From positions 932,001 to 992,000 of the forward strand of contig OU612071.1 of assembly GCA_914767715.1 (NCBI GenBank): DNA of 60,000 bases. The letters run 5' to 3'. Shown here one piece after another: positions 21,987 through 33,900 of the stretch (within the stretch, counting starts at the first letter, position 1; every line of letters starts with the position of its first letter). Source of the DNA: Membranipora membranacea. Lineage: Eukaryota > Bryozoa > Gymnolaemata > Cheilostomatida > Membraniporidae. A program made the translations under genes and the position numbers. The notes beneath the pieces are model-generated. The model did not search any database. It saw only the letters and a list, made by a program, of their open reading frames with translations, and had not been told where the DNA came from.

Positions 21987-24900
21987 GTAGGTGAGAAGTA
22001 CTCTCATTGTAACTTGCTTATTATTGTCTAGGTCATTTCCAGGTTGATGAAATCTTTCAATTCGGTTCGGCAAATCTGCCATAAGGGATAATGTAAATTG
22101 ATGTTATCTTTTTAGGTACGGTGAAATCAAGTCCAGTTAGGCGTGAGACGTATTTCATATAGAACGAACTCTGATTGAGGTCCTCATTATTCTGTGTATA
22201 ACAATAAGAAGAAAAAGAGAAATTAGGATTGGAATCTTTATATGCATATCTGGATATTGATACTTCTCAGTTTTTTGTTTTCTCAAAAAATGGAAAGTGG
22301 TTAAAATAATGCAGTGAATGTCATATATCCGGATGTGTTTGAGCTAATAAGGCATCTATATAACAGTACTTTTATATTCTATGTAAGGAAGTTTATTGGA
22401 CAAAACTTAATCTTAAAACTTGTACATTTCACATCTGAAATACAACTGAAAAGGAAAGCAGACAAATACTAAGATTATGCCAATGAAAAGAGCTTTTACA
22501 ATAATAAAATGCCAAAAAGGTGGTAGCTTACCTTTTGACTCACCTTGATTAGTTACAAAGTGAAACTACTAAAATGATAACTAAAAAAGTAATCCTTAGC
22601 AGTGTTGATCTCTCAAAATAAATAATTTCTACAAATTTATGTATGTATAGATTTTTAGTTTGCCAATCTTTAAAAGAGTATGATTCAAATTTGTTCTCAG
22701 TTGGGATATCTCGGTTGCAAACAAAAAGAAAAAAAGATTTTGTTCATTCCTTTTAATTGAAGATACAGAGGATTAAGAGCTTATTCCAGGAAAGCTACAT
22801 GCAGAGAGGAATCAGGGATTTTGAATCGCAGCAGTCTCATCTGAGTGCTCTGGCTGGGACTTACGAGTCCAAGTCAAAGATTTATCATCAGTGGCAACAT
22901 GCTCTTAGGGTAAGTTTCTCACCACTGAACTCACATCTAAGCTTTATTATTTATCCATGCACACACTGTTGTTTTGGTTTTGAAAGGAGCATTTTGATGT
23001 GATTGGTTTAAGCTATTTAAGCGCCACCCTATATTTGAAAAGATATGAAAGGTCTTAGTCTAATTAAGAGTCCTGAGGCCTGTTCTCAGATATTTCAGTC
23101 TTAGCATTTGATTTCAAACCTAAATGCAAAATGCAAGTGCATATGCTAACAGTATGCAAGTGCATATACTAACAGTACCCCCAGCACATGTTGGCAACCC
23201 ATTTAGGTCAGTGAACTGACTGAACTTACCATGTATCCTTGCTATTCATGCTTATACTCTAAGCCAGACCAGTGCAGGGAGGTTTGCTTTCCATCAACTC
23301 ATCGGCGCAAAGTCGCTATCGTCAAGGCACCTGCCCCTCGTGCCACTCGTTCACTCCTCAAATTCACCACATTGAGCATAGTACAACTTATACACAAGTC
23401 AGAGAGATGACTTGTTTGCGCTACAGCCAGTGGGCTGACTGTGATTTCCTGTCTCGCTCTGCCTGCATTTTATGCGAGGGCCAAGCTTTTAATCCTATGT
23501 TTGTAATACCTTAGATCTAACTCAGACTCACTTTGATTTTTCACCCTGCAGAGATTAAACTACTTTAATTTGAGTATTAAAGGCATAATCTTGTTTAGTC
23601 TTCTACCCCAAGCAGTTTGCTTATCATCACTTAATCCCCTCATTCTAATCCCGGTAGGTACGAAAAACCGAACCACGAACTCACAAGCTACGAACATAAT
23701 TTCGTCCAATGATGATCTTTGTAACAAAATGTCAAAACTTTGATGAACAGTTATCCTCTCTTGCACTTTGGCAAATGGTAGAGGACAACTCCAATCCCAG
23801 CAGAGAATTTAGGACATAGGAGCAGGGAGAGAGGGAAGGGAATAGGGAGGGGAGCAGGGAGTTTGTCTCCGACTGAACAAAGAAGGGAATTTTGTTCTAG
23901 AGAAGACGCCAGGCTAGATCATGGCTTGAACGATTTCAAGATTGAGACAGAGGTTCCGGAGAGCTGGGAGCCACCAGGTTCAAACTAAGTGATTGTAACC
24001 ATGATCCTGGAAAATTGAGTGATTATGCACAAATGCACGCAGTGATCCTTTTACTTACTAAATGATGCTTGCAAATACTCTGTTTATGTGATCATTGCAC
24101 TGTTTGAGTGATAAGGTGATCCAAGCAGATAACATATTATATGCGCATTCAAATAAGGGTAATGGTTCAGAGAAGAGACTGTTGATGGTGTTTACACGTG
24201 TATTCAATGAACTTATTTGTATATAATGGTGCCTGAAATAGAGGCAAAATGAGAGGCAGACAAAAGGCCTGAGAAAATAGTAATGGCCCAGGTGGATTAT
24301 TACTGAAGTGTGAGCATTCATGGCTGTGAATACACATGTGATGGTAGACCATTGGGGACATAAAGCAGTTCCTATCCAGTGGCAATGTATGTTATTAATG
24401 ACAGTAAGCTAACTATCAAGCCATAACTGTTGCACACCAGCTATCACGAGGTTTGTGCTGTGTCTTCTGGTACTGCGTAACTAAAAAAAAAACAGAAAAT
24501 ATCACATTCAAATTCAAAGAGATGTGTTTGATATTATGTCATGTTATTATCAGTTAAAATTTATAACTAACTTTTTGCTCACTGCGCTCTACTCATAGCT
24601 TTAGGGCAGCATGAGGCAAGCTTCCCGTTTCGTCATTGCCGGTTAATATTATTTGCTTTTTTATTGCTAGTGGTGACTGGTGAAGTTCACACCACATTAC
24701 ATCTATCAATCATGCTCGGCTGGGATAAAATGAATAATACACCAATTAATTTTGGTACATACCTGACCCAACTTGCAGCTTAATTACAATGTAGTTGGTT
24801 TACACGAGGCCGTTGCAGAAGACTAGGATATTATCATTATCAGTTTAGTCCGGGCCACCAGAGCTTGAACCTGAATTCGTTACACAGCTATAGTACAGCA

Positions 24901-27900
24901 TTGAGCATGTTAGTCTGACCATCTGACCAAAATTAGAAAAACAGGCATTTTTTGGTATTCTGTGGTACGAGTCAGAGAAATCAATAGCTGAAGTTGTAAT
25001 GAGTAAGGGCCCACATTGATATCTACAAACACAAGATTTCTTATGTAAGTTATTGCAATATGCAGTTAATATAGTATTTGCTAACCACTTTCATAGAATC
25101 ATTTCATAGATGATCAAGCCTGATCAAGCTAATGTAAACTTCAGAGAGGCAACACTGATCCGATATCTCTTAGAGTAGCACGAAATGCTGTATGTAAGAC
25201 CTAACAGTTATAGTTATATAGTAAATAAGCTCAATTTTTTATAGAAGAATTATAATGTATATTAGAGGTCCTACTTTCCCCCTCATGCTTTGTTTGAATA
25301 ATGAACTAAACTGAGGTTTAGTTCATTCATTGGTTTGAAACCAAAGAACAGCCATGAACCTTCAAAACAATATTCCAAGATAGGTCAACACCCATAGTAC
25401 ATACTTGTTAACTCTGTTGAGATGTGATGATTCAGGTGGCAGCCTTCTGCTCCTCCTGTGACGAGTCAAAGGAGCTCCAATTTATTAAACTGTGACCATT
25501 TCTAATAAATAAGTGAGGTGTGTCCTCCATTACAGCCTTCTGTAGTAGCTCCACATACTTCCATCATTTTCAAACTTGCAGGAATATATAGTCAAACCAT
25601 TCCTCTCTCCAATGCAAAAGTTCATTTGGATTCATCATGACTAATTTGACATCTGCTTGGTGTGTACCAAACTGTGCCATCTTGCTCTCCATAATTTTTC
25701 ATCAAGTGACTTTGAGCTTGTGCACCTAGTTAGGATGCAATGAGCTCTATTAAAAGTCAAAGTTTGATGTCTGTTATATTATTGGTCACTTATCAAAAAC
25801 ATGACATTTCATTGGCTACTGACAATTTAAACTTTGAGCAAATTGATTAAAGCAGGAGAGGATAATCCTGAGTTCGGTTTTTAGAGGGTTTGTAGTTCGT
25901 GGTTCAGTTTTTCGTACCTACCCTTACAAGGATTATAACAAAAGGAATTAAATGCTGGCCAACTCCACAAAACAAAATGAGTGTGTTAAACCCCAGCTTA
26001 CAAGTAATAGGATTACTTAGCTTTTGTCTTCACACAGTGCTTATGCCAAATCCATGCAGATGCGCTTTCTGCCTCATGTACTATGCTTTTTGTGGCTTGT
26101 TTGAGTGCTCTTCCTGAAAGCACAACTCTAGTCAGAAGTTTGGTAGCTGATCTAGCCATGAATCCACGGCAGCCAACTTCCACTGCAAATAATTCGCAAT
26201 TCCAACCTTTGTCATGGCATTGTGTGACCAGATCATTTGGATTTGTGACAGACCATTTTTTACCAGTGTCAAGTGTTGGAGCACATTCCCTTATTACCTG
26301 GTCTGGTGACTCGTTCAACATCATATCCAGTCTCGCCTTTGATGTTTTGTACTCTTCCACAAGCGATTTCATAGGTAGTGAAAGAGTAAAGAACTGGCAT
26401 ACAGTGCATTAGTGTTGAAGCTCCTTGGAACTCCGAGCCACTTACGCATGTGCTTGTTAATCATTTGCTATATTCTCTCAACTGGTGTTAGCGGAATATC
26501 ATAAACTGTCAGAGGCCACAGAATTCGAGGCATGAGTGCAAAGTTGAGAATCCAGGCTTTGTATTTTTCAATCGCATCCAGCCCTTCCACTGCAAATAAT
26601 TCGCAATTCCAACCTTTGTCATGGCATTGTGTGACCAGATCATTTGGATTTGTGACAGACAATTTTTGAGTTGCTTTTTCACTTCTTTTCCGCGAATCCT
26701 GGCTGTGATCGGTAAACTATACCATCTTCCTAAGCTCTTCACAGGCTGCTCTGTAAGCGTGGTAATATGCTCTGTTGCTATGAAGTAGGTATTTGGTACA
26801 GGTTTGCCTTTACACAAAGATAGGGACCGGCTGTTGCTAGGTTTGAATCGCATCGCACATCTCTCTACAACCTGGGCCTTATCTGGTGATATTATTGTAA
26901 TATCGTCCATAAAGGCCCTCATCGGCGGTAGTATCTGGTTATTCGCAACCTGGATCCCATTCACACTGCCTTGTGAATTCCGTATAACTATCTCCATCAC
27001 CATAACGAATAGTATAGGTGATATAGCACATCCCATAGGGATGCCTACTGCCAGCTCTTGCCAGCTCGTGGTAAAGTTCTTAGTAGTGAATCACATTTTG
27101 AACTTTTTATAGTAGCGCTCAACCATAACCCTTAGCCTGTTGGGCACCCAGAAGTGTCATAGTGCGAGGTCAATTATGCTGTGCGTTACAGAACCATAGG
27201 CATTCGCCAAATCCAACCAGATTACCTCAAGGTTTGATTTTGCTTGTTTAGCAGATTTTATTGCTGACCAAATCATGCTCACATGCTCAAGACATCCAGG
27301 GAATCCTGGGATGCCTGCCTTCTGAACTGATGGATCAATGAATCCATTGTTCAGGATACAACATACAGTGGTGCACGTACCACTGCACAACACACAGGTC
27401 TTCAGCTAGAAACCATGAGTCAAGCGCTGTTTCGAGGCCTTCTCTAGTACAACCTCCTCATGGCCGGCCCCAGCAGCATGCAGCCACCCCTGTGTGTTGA
27501 TGAGCATCTCAATCAATCTCATCGATCCCTCAGTGTATTTTGTCCGTTTCTGTGGTTTGACATAATTGGTGTGTTTACGCTGTTGCGCAACCAGGGAGGC
27601 TGCCAACTCGTCATTGTCTCAGTGTAACAACGTTCGCCCCATCACTCTCATGCTTATACTCTAAGCCAAACCAGTGCAGGGAGGTTAGCTTTCCTTCAAA
27701 TCATCGGCGCAACATTGCTAATCGTCAAGGCACCCGCCCCTCGTGCCATAGTTCACTACTCAAATTCATCACATTGAGCATAGTACAACTCATACACAAG
27801 TCAGAGAGATGATTTGTTTGCGCTACAGCCAGTGGGCTGACTGTGATCTCCTGTCTCGCTCTGCCTGCCTTTTATGCGATGGCCAAGCTTTTAATCCTAT

Positions 27901-30900
27901 GTTTGTAATGCCTTAGATCTAACACAGGCTCACTTTGGTTTTTCACCCTGCAGAGATTAGACTACTTTAATTTGAGTATTAAAGGCATAATCCCGCTTAG
28001 CCTTCTACCCTGATCAGTTTGCTAATCATCACTTGATCCCCTCAATCTAATCCTTACAAGGATTATAAACAAAGAATTAAATGCTGGCCAACTCCACAAA
28101 ACAAAGTGAGTGTGTTAAACCCCAGCTTACAAGCAATAGGATTACTTAGCTTTTGTCTTCACACAGTGCTGTTGCCAAATCCATGCAGATGTGCTTTCTG
28201 CCTCATGTACTATGCTTTTAGTGGCTTGTTTGAGTTCTCTGCCCGACAGCCCAACTCTAGTCAGAAATTTGGTAGCTGATCTAGCCATGAATCCACGGCA
28301 GCCAACTTCCACTGCGAATAATTCGCAATTCCAACCTTTGTCTTTGCATTGTGTCACCAGATCTTCGTATCTTGTCATAAGATAATCTGTCAGGCGTTTT
28401 GCCAGAACGCTGAAGAATATCTTGCCTTCTACATTTAGCAGTGATAATGGTCTAAACTGCCCTAGGTCCTCCGCCTTATCCTCTTTCGGTATATACACAC
28501 CATTCGCACAACACCACTCATTTGGGATCTTGCCAGACTTCCTGATTTGGTTAAGCACTTTAGTCAAGATCTCCAGTATGCCTCGACATTTCTTGTATAG
28601 CTTATAACTGATGCCATTAATGCCTGGAGCAATTTTGGCACGTGCCTTGGTAACTACATGTGCAACTTCTCCAAGCTTGATATCAACCATCTCAAAACTG
28701 AAACCTGGAGATGTTGGACGTTTAAGCCCAGCAATGTCAGCGTTCACCTCGCTCTTGTTACCGTACACTTTTGCCAAGTGTGCCTCAACTTCTGCCTGAC
28801 AAGCCTTAAGCTCTCCACTCTTGCTCTGCTCAAACAACTTCTTGGCAAATCCGTATGGATTTATCATGAAATTGTTCAAGTTCTTTCGCTTCAAATTACT
28901 CTTCTTCCTCAAGGCCTCAGCTCTGGCTAGCCTTCTTATTTGTTCCTTGACATCAATAAGCAATACAGAAAGCTCATGCCTTTCTGATTCACCGCAATTT
29001 CTCATTCTCTCTCTCAGCGCGCATTGCTGAGTTCTCAGTTTGCCTTTCTCACATTGGCGTCTATTTGGTATTTTGGTGCACTGAGTTCCACCTCGTTTCG
29101 CAACTAAGCCAAACTTCTCCTCACAGATTGAAAAGAGGATAGCAGGCAGTCATTTGGCCTTTTTCTCACCGCTTCCAGTCAATGCAGAGTTGAGAGCAAC
29201 AACTGCATATTCGTCAAGCTCACGCCAAGTCTTGACACTGCTCATCTTTGGCCACTCAGCCTCCTGCCTTTCACAACTGCTCCCATGATGCTCGGTGGGT
29301 GTTTGAGAATTGGTTGTCTGCCCACTGTGGTTTTCAACCTGGGGCAGTGTACCATCCGTCTTAGGTGCAGAGTTATCTACACTGAGGTTCTCTAACACCA
29401 CTTCGCATCCCTTCTTAGTTCTGTGTATTTTCATACCACGCTCAGTTTTTGAAACCCCTCTGGCATACGCAAGTCCATGGCATTTCCGAGTTCGTTATAA
29501 CCGTTAACAGTTATTTCTGAATAATATTTTGGAGTTGCAGTCTCACTGACAAAAAGAGGACAACTGCTGCATTAAACCACGTTTCATGCAAATATGAATT
29601 CAACTCAAGAAGGGGAAAATCGCCACAGCGGCCGTAGTCTAAAGCGAGAGCCAATTACGAACCATTGTTGGCATAGTGTGACAGCAAAAATAAATCCAAA
29701 CAAGGAATGTAAGAGGAAGCCAAAACTGCAAGAGATTATTTTTGATTTGGCTAATGTCTGTCTTTATCTGTTGAATCTTCTAATGAAGGGTTTGTCTTAC
29801 CATCAATATGATCGAGATCATCATCACTAATGGCTAGTACAGAATCAAGATCAGAGAGGTCGAGCAGATCAAGTTGAACCTCACTATAAACCAGAACAAG
29901 ACCATTAAGTCAATAAATCACTCTTACTGTTGATTTATTGTTGTCATATGTATTTTGCTAGTCAGATATAGAAGTAATAAAATCTCTGTGACCATCCGAA
30001 TTACTCTCACAAATTTTAAATGGTGTATGTTAGTGTTGATCTTGCATACGCCCCTGAATCATAATCAATGACAATGGTAACAACTGTGTACTGATACTTA
30101 TCACAAGTACACATCAGTGCCTACTAAGGATACCAAGCAATACTATGCAAACAGTTTAGACCCATAGACCTAAAAATAGGTTTACTATTTTTAGGTCTAT
30201 GTTTAGACCTCTTCCCTCCCTAGTACTTGCAGGGGTCGCACCCCATAGCTATATATATAATATATGTAGTTGATTAGGACCAATAATTCTTCCCAAAGGT
30301 TAATAAAATTGGCAAAAAATTTTTCATGTCAATGAGCCTTTCTTCAGCAGCGAGTATCATAAGGCAATGGAACCCAGTAAAACTGATAACAGTATGAAAC
30401 AGAAACGCTTACCATGGCTTGATCTAAACGAAATGGGTGATAGACATTTGACAATAGATTCAACAACAATATTGTCACAGTTGTAGCTGCGTAGACTAGA
30501 CCTCTTTTTAAGTTTTTATAACTTGTCAGAAGTGCCTAACTCATATCTTCATGCATTGTGCCAAATTTGCTGACACAGTGGTATGTAGAGTTGGGTATTG
30601 ATAATCAATCCAGCAGAGGCTGATAGTGAACCTGTCTTAACTGGCTACCGATAATCTATTATGATACATTTCGGAAATATACAAACAATTTATTAAATCC
30701 CTGAATCCAGAGAGCTTCATTCATGCTTTGACTAAACTCAAAACACTTTTAAATCCCTGGCAGCATAAAAGGAATAAGAGAAATGCACTGGATAAAAATT
30801 CCAACATTTGTATTTTATTGAATAACAATAAAAAGGCAATGTTTCTTTCAAAAAGCATGAGGGTTGTCTTTTCAAAATGAGAATGAGAGCGCATTTCCCA

Positions 30901-33900
30901 AAACATTTCAAAGAAAGATGGCGGCCCCATGCAAAAAGAAAAATTTTCACAAGGGAGAGGAAGAAGGGGGAAGAAGCAAGGAAACATGGTAAGTTCAGTC
31001 AGTTAACTGCCCTAAATGGGTTACCAACATGTGCTGGGGGTACTGTTAGTATATGCACTTGCATACTGTAAGCATATGCACTTGCATTTTGCATTTAGGT
31101 TGGAAATCAAATGCTAGGACTGAAATATCTGAGAACAGGCCCATCGGCAATCGGCAGGTCGGCAAAGTTCCGGTGCCGCCTTTTAAATAGCCTTAGTATG
31201 CAGCTAAAACTGGCAATATTTATAGAAACAAAATTCTTCAAAACGTTTCTCAACCAATTATAGTTATAGGTTCACGAGATATAAATATATATGAAATGCC
31301 CTAATGATCATGGCCCCCTGAAGTTGGTAAAATCTTTGTGTTGTGAGTGTGATGTCATGAATGGAACACTATCATGAATTAGAAATTATCATTTGAATGA
31401 ACGACGGTGATATTGATGCTTTTGGTGTTATACTTATTGTTTGAGGTAGCATTAACACTTAGCTTCCTCTCACACTCACACACTCTTACTGACAGACAGA
31501 ACAGACGAAGGAGATTTGAAGCTCTTCACTTTGATTAGTATCAACAAATTAATGAGTTTGTATCAATCCATTCCATTGTTGGAAAATTTCTCTGAATTGC
31601 TTAAAAACTAAATGAAATATCATCATATTTATGATACAGGCATTCACCCTATATAACTCAGCTGCTGTGAGATTCAGTTCATCACTGGATGATCCATGGA
31701 ACAGAAGAGCCTGGGCAGCACTCCAGACTTTTTTTGACGAGAACTTAAATGCTGAGTTCTTCTACAAGAACGTTGAAGCTCTTCATGACAGACTCTCTTC
31801 AATTAGAAGTGAGCTAAAAGAACAGATAACGGAACTGGAGAGGAAGACACCGCATTATCAAACCCAAGAAATGGAACAACTCGTGAAATATTCTAATGAG
31901 AAGATGAAGGAATTCGCTGCGCTTGTTGTTGAGAAGTCTCTAGAGAGTATTAAGGCTGAGCCTCCTTGTGTATTCTCTGTGGTCGGGATAGGCTCACTAG
32001 GTAGAGGTGAGGCGACACCTTATTCTGATATTGAGTACCTTTTTCTGATTCAGAAAGCACGTCACACTGAGTATTTTGAGCGGCTGGCGGTCATGACATA
32101 TTTCTACATAGGTGCCCTCAGGGAAACAAAGCTGAGCTCACTAGACATTGAGGAACTGTCAGGATGGTATGTTGATGGAAGAGATCATGGCTACCAAATC
32201 GATGGGATAACTAAAACATCCGGGAATGTCCCGACAGGAAATTCTGAGCATCCCAATCAGTTTCTTACTACTCCAAGTGCACTCAGTAAAGTATATAAGG
32301 AAACTTTCAAACACCCAGACCCTGAAGAGGCTATGAAAGGTGATATTACTGCTATGCTGAGATTCACCTCTCTTATATACTCGCATGTAAAAAAAGAAAC
32401 TCTGCTCAAAAGCTTTGAGGCTAAAAGAAAGTCCATAGACAAGAAAATGAACTCTGACAGACTGAGTGTGAGCCTGCAGATGCTGCACAGTGACATAAAT
32501 CGGTACAGATTTCAGCCTCAGTTTGATGATTATTCGGCAGGATTCACATTGAACGCTAAAACTTTACTCTATCGGTTCCCATCACTTGTTCTTTTAGACA
32601 GCGCAATCATCAACTGTTCATCAGAGTGTGACTCATGGCGAACGTTGGAAACATGGAGAAAAGAGTCAAAAAGGAGTTTTGCACACTCACTTCAGTTTCT
32701 TCTTGCCTTTGCATCCTACTCACGTCTGAGGTGCTATTTATACATGGACGCTAAGCGTGATGAGTTCACCACAGGGAATACAGAGGAAACAGAGACAGAT
32801 ATAATCATGGCCAGAGATGGAGGAGAGGAGAAGTTTGTCTTTGTTGGTCGTAAACTCTGGAGAATAGCAACAGAGGAGTTCTACACCCTAAGCAAGAGTA
32901 TCCTAGATATGCAGTATCACCTTTCCATCATGAATAACCTTTCGACAGCAGAAGATATAAAGCAAGCCACTATAATGGAGGTAAATGAAAACCCCATGAG
33001 TTCTTCTCTCGCAGACTTCTTTTGTCGTCAATGGAGCAAAGTTGTTCAAGCCGATATAGCTACTGATGATCCGAATATTTTCTACACTCTGGCACATTCT
33101 CATCTCCAGTTAAAGAACTACAAACAGGCCCTGGAGCTGTACCAGCGTCTACATGATGACAGGCTGAGGCTTACAGAGTACGGAGTCAATCTTACTGAGG
33201 TCTACAGGGGTATGGGAAGGTGTAACAACGGGATGGGGAAGCTTAGAGATGCTAAGAAAGCGTATGAGTTAGTTCTGAAACATTCATATCCAACTCAACA
33301 ATCACATGAGAAAATTATTACCATACACCGTGAGATATCCCTGAACAGTTTGACTGAAAACAATTCACCATTTGAAAAGGCTGTTGTGCTGCTTGAAACA
33401 GCCAAAGTTCTCATGCAGCTGTTCCCTAATAGAGTGAAACCTTTGCAAATGCTGTTCAAAGTTCTCAAGGAGCTCATTATCTATGCAGCAACGGGCGGGA
33501 AGAGCAGTGATCAAGGCTTGATTGAAGGATTCGATCAGCTGAGTTTGGAAGGCAGACTTAAATATGTTAACAATCCTTCTAGGGAAGCAGCACACTGTGT
33601 CTATGCTATTGGTGAAATTTTCGCTAAGAATGGCAACAAGGACATCTCTCAGCAATACTTCACAAAGTCTCGGTCTCTAGGCTTGAAATTGGTAATTGAC
33701 AAAAACGTTGACGGCAATACAAAGGTAGCAATTCTCACTGATCTAGCAGAAAAGTTTGGGCATAGGCAATATGTTGACACTGCCTCTGACATCACCAAAA
33801 AGCTGATAACTGATGATGATCGAAGGAAAAGTCTTGAGTGTGAAATCAGCTTGATTCAAGGTGCACTGCATGCTACTGGTAACCTGGGACCTGGACTTGA

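Larger units (their letters stand above)
23247..29510 (-). mobile_element. Two partial R2/NeSL-like (restriction-like endonuclease) LINE copies
   Basis: Copy A covers the RT core, endonuclease end and 3' flank (27393 down to 23247, interrupted by the element at 23653-25922). Copy B covers the zinc-finger N-terminus, the first half of RT, a deletion, the endonuclease end and the 3' flank (29510 down to 27649). The two 3' flanks align from the shared CATGCTTATACTCTAAGCC onward. The C-terminal VEVGCRGF motif, C2H2-type N-terminus and RT with PNEWCCANGVYIPKE-like sequence are typical of endonuclease-after-RT LINEs (R2, NeSL and relatives). All frames are broken. Confidence 0.8.
23077..31141. mobile_element. 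8065-bp composite block bounded by 158-bp inverted repeats
   Basis: 23077-23234 and 30984-31141 are reverse complements of equal length with only a handful of mismatches. They begin GGCCTGTTCTCAGATATTTC and share AATGCAAAATGCAAGTGCAT and GTACCCCCAGCACATGTTGG. No target duplication is visible outside. The interior is mostly LINE sequence, plus about 1.5 kb of unassigned sequence next to the right arm. No transposase is recognisable, so the outer element is probably a non-autonomous DNA transposon that later received LINE insertions, the first right beside its left arm. Confidence 0.75.
22910..31639 (+). other. Intron 2 of the ankyrin-NTase gene, expanded by transposons
   Basis: Runs from donor GTAAGT to acceptor TTATGATACAG. 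665 bp remain when the 8065-bp inverted-repeat block is subtracted, close to the size of intron 1. The flanking remnants 22910-23076 and 31142-31639 hold no gene I can support. Confidence 0.65.

Noticed and set aside
27406-27606. 66-residue minus-strand frame as a separate gene
   Set aside because: It lies between two LINE pieces on the same strand and is most likely degraded LINE sequence; no independent support.
30040-30055. hAT terminus (CGCCCCTG)
   Set aside because: No partner terminus or matching 8-bp flank found nearby, so no element can be delimited.
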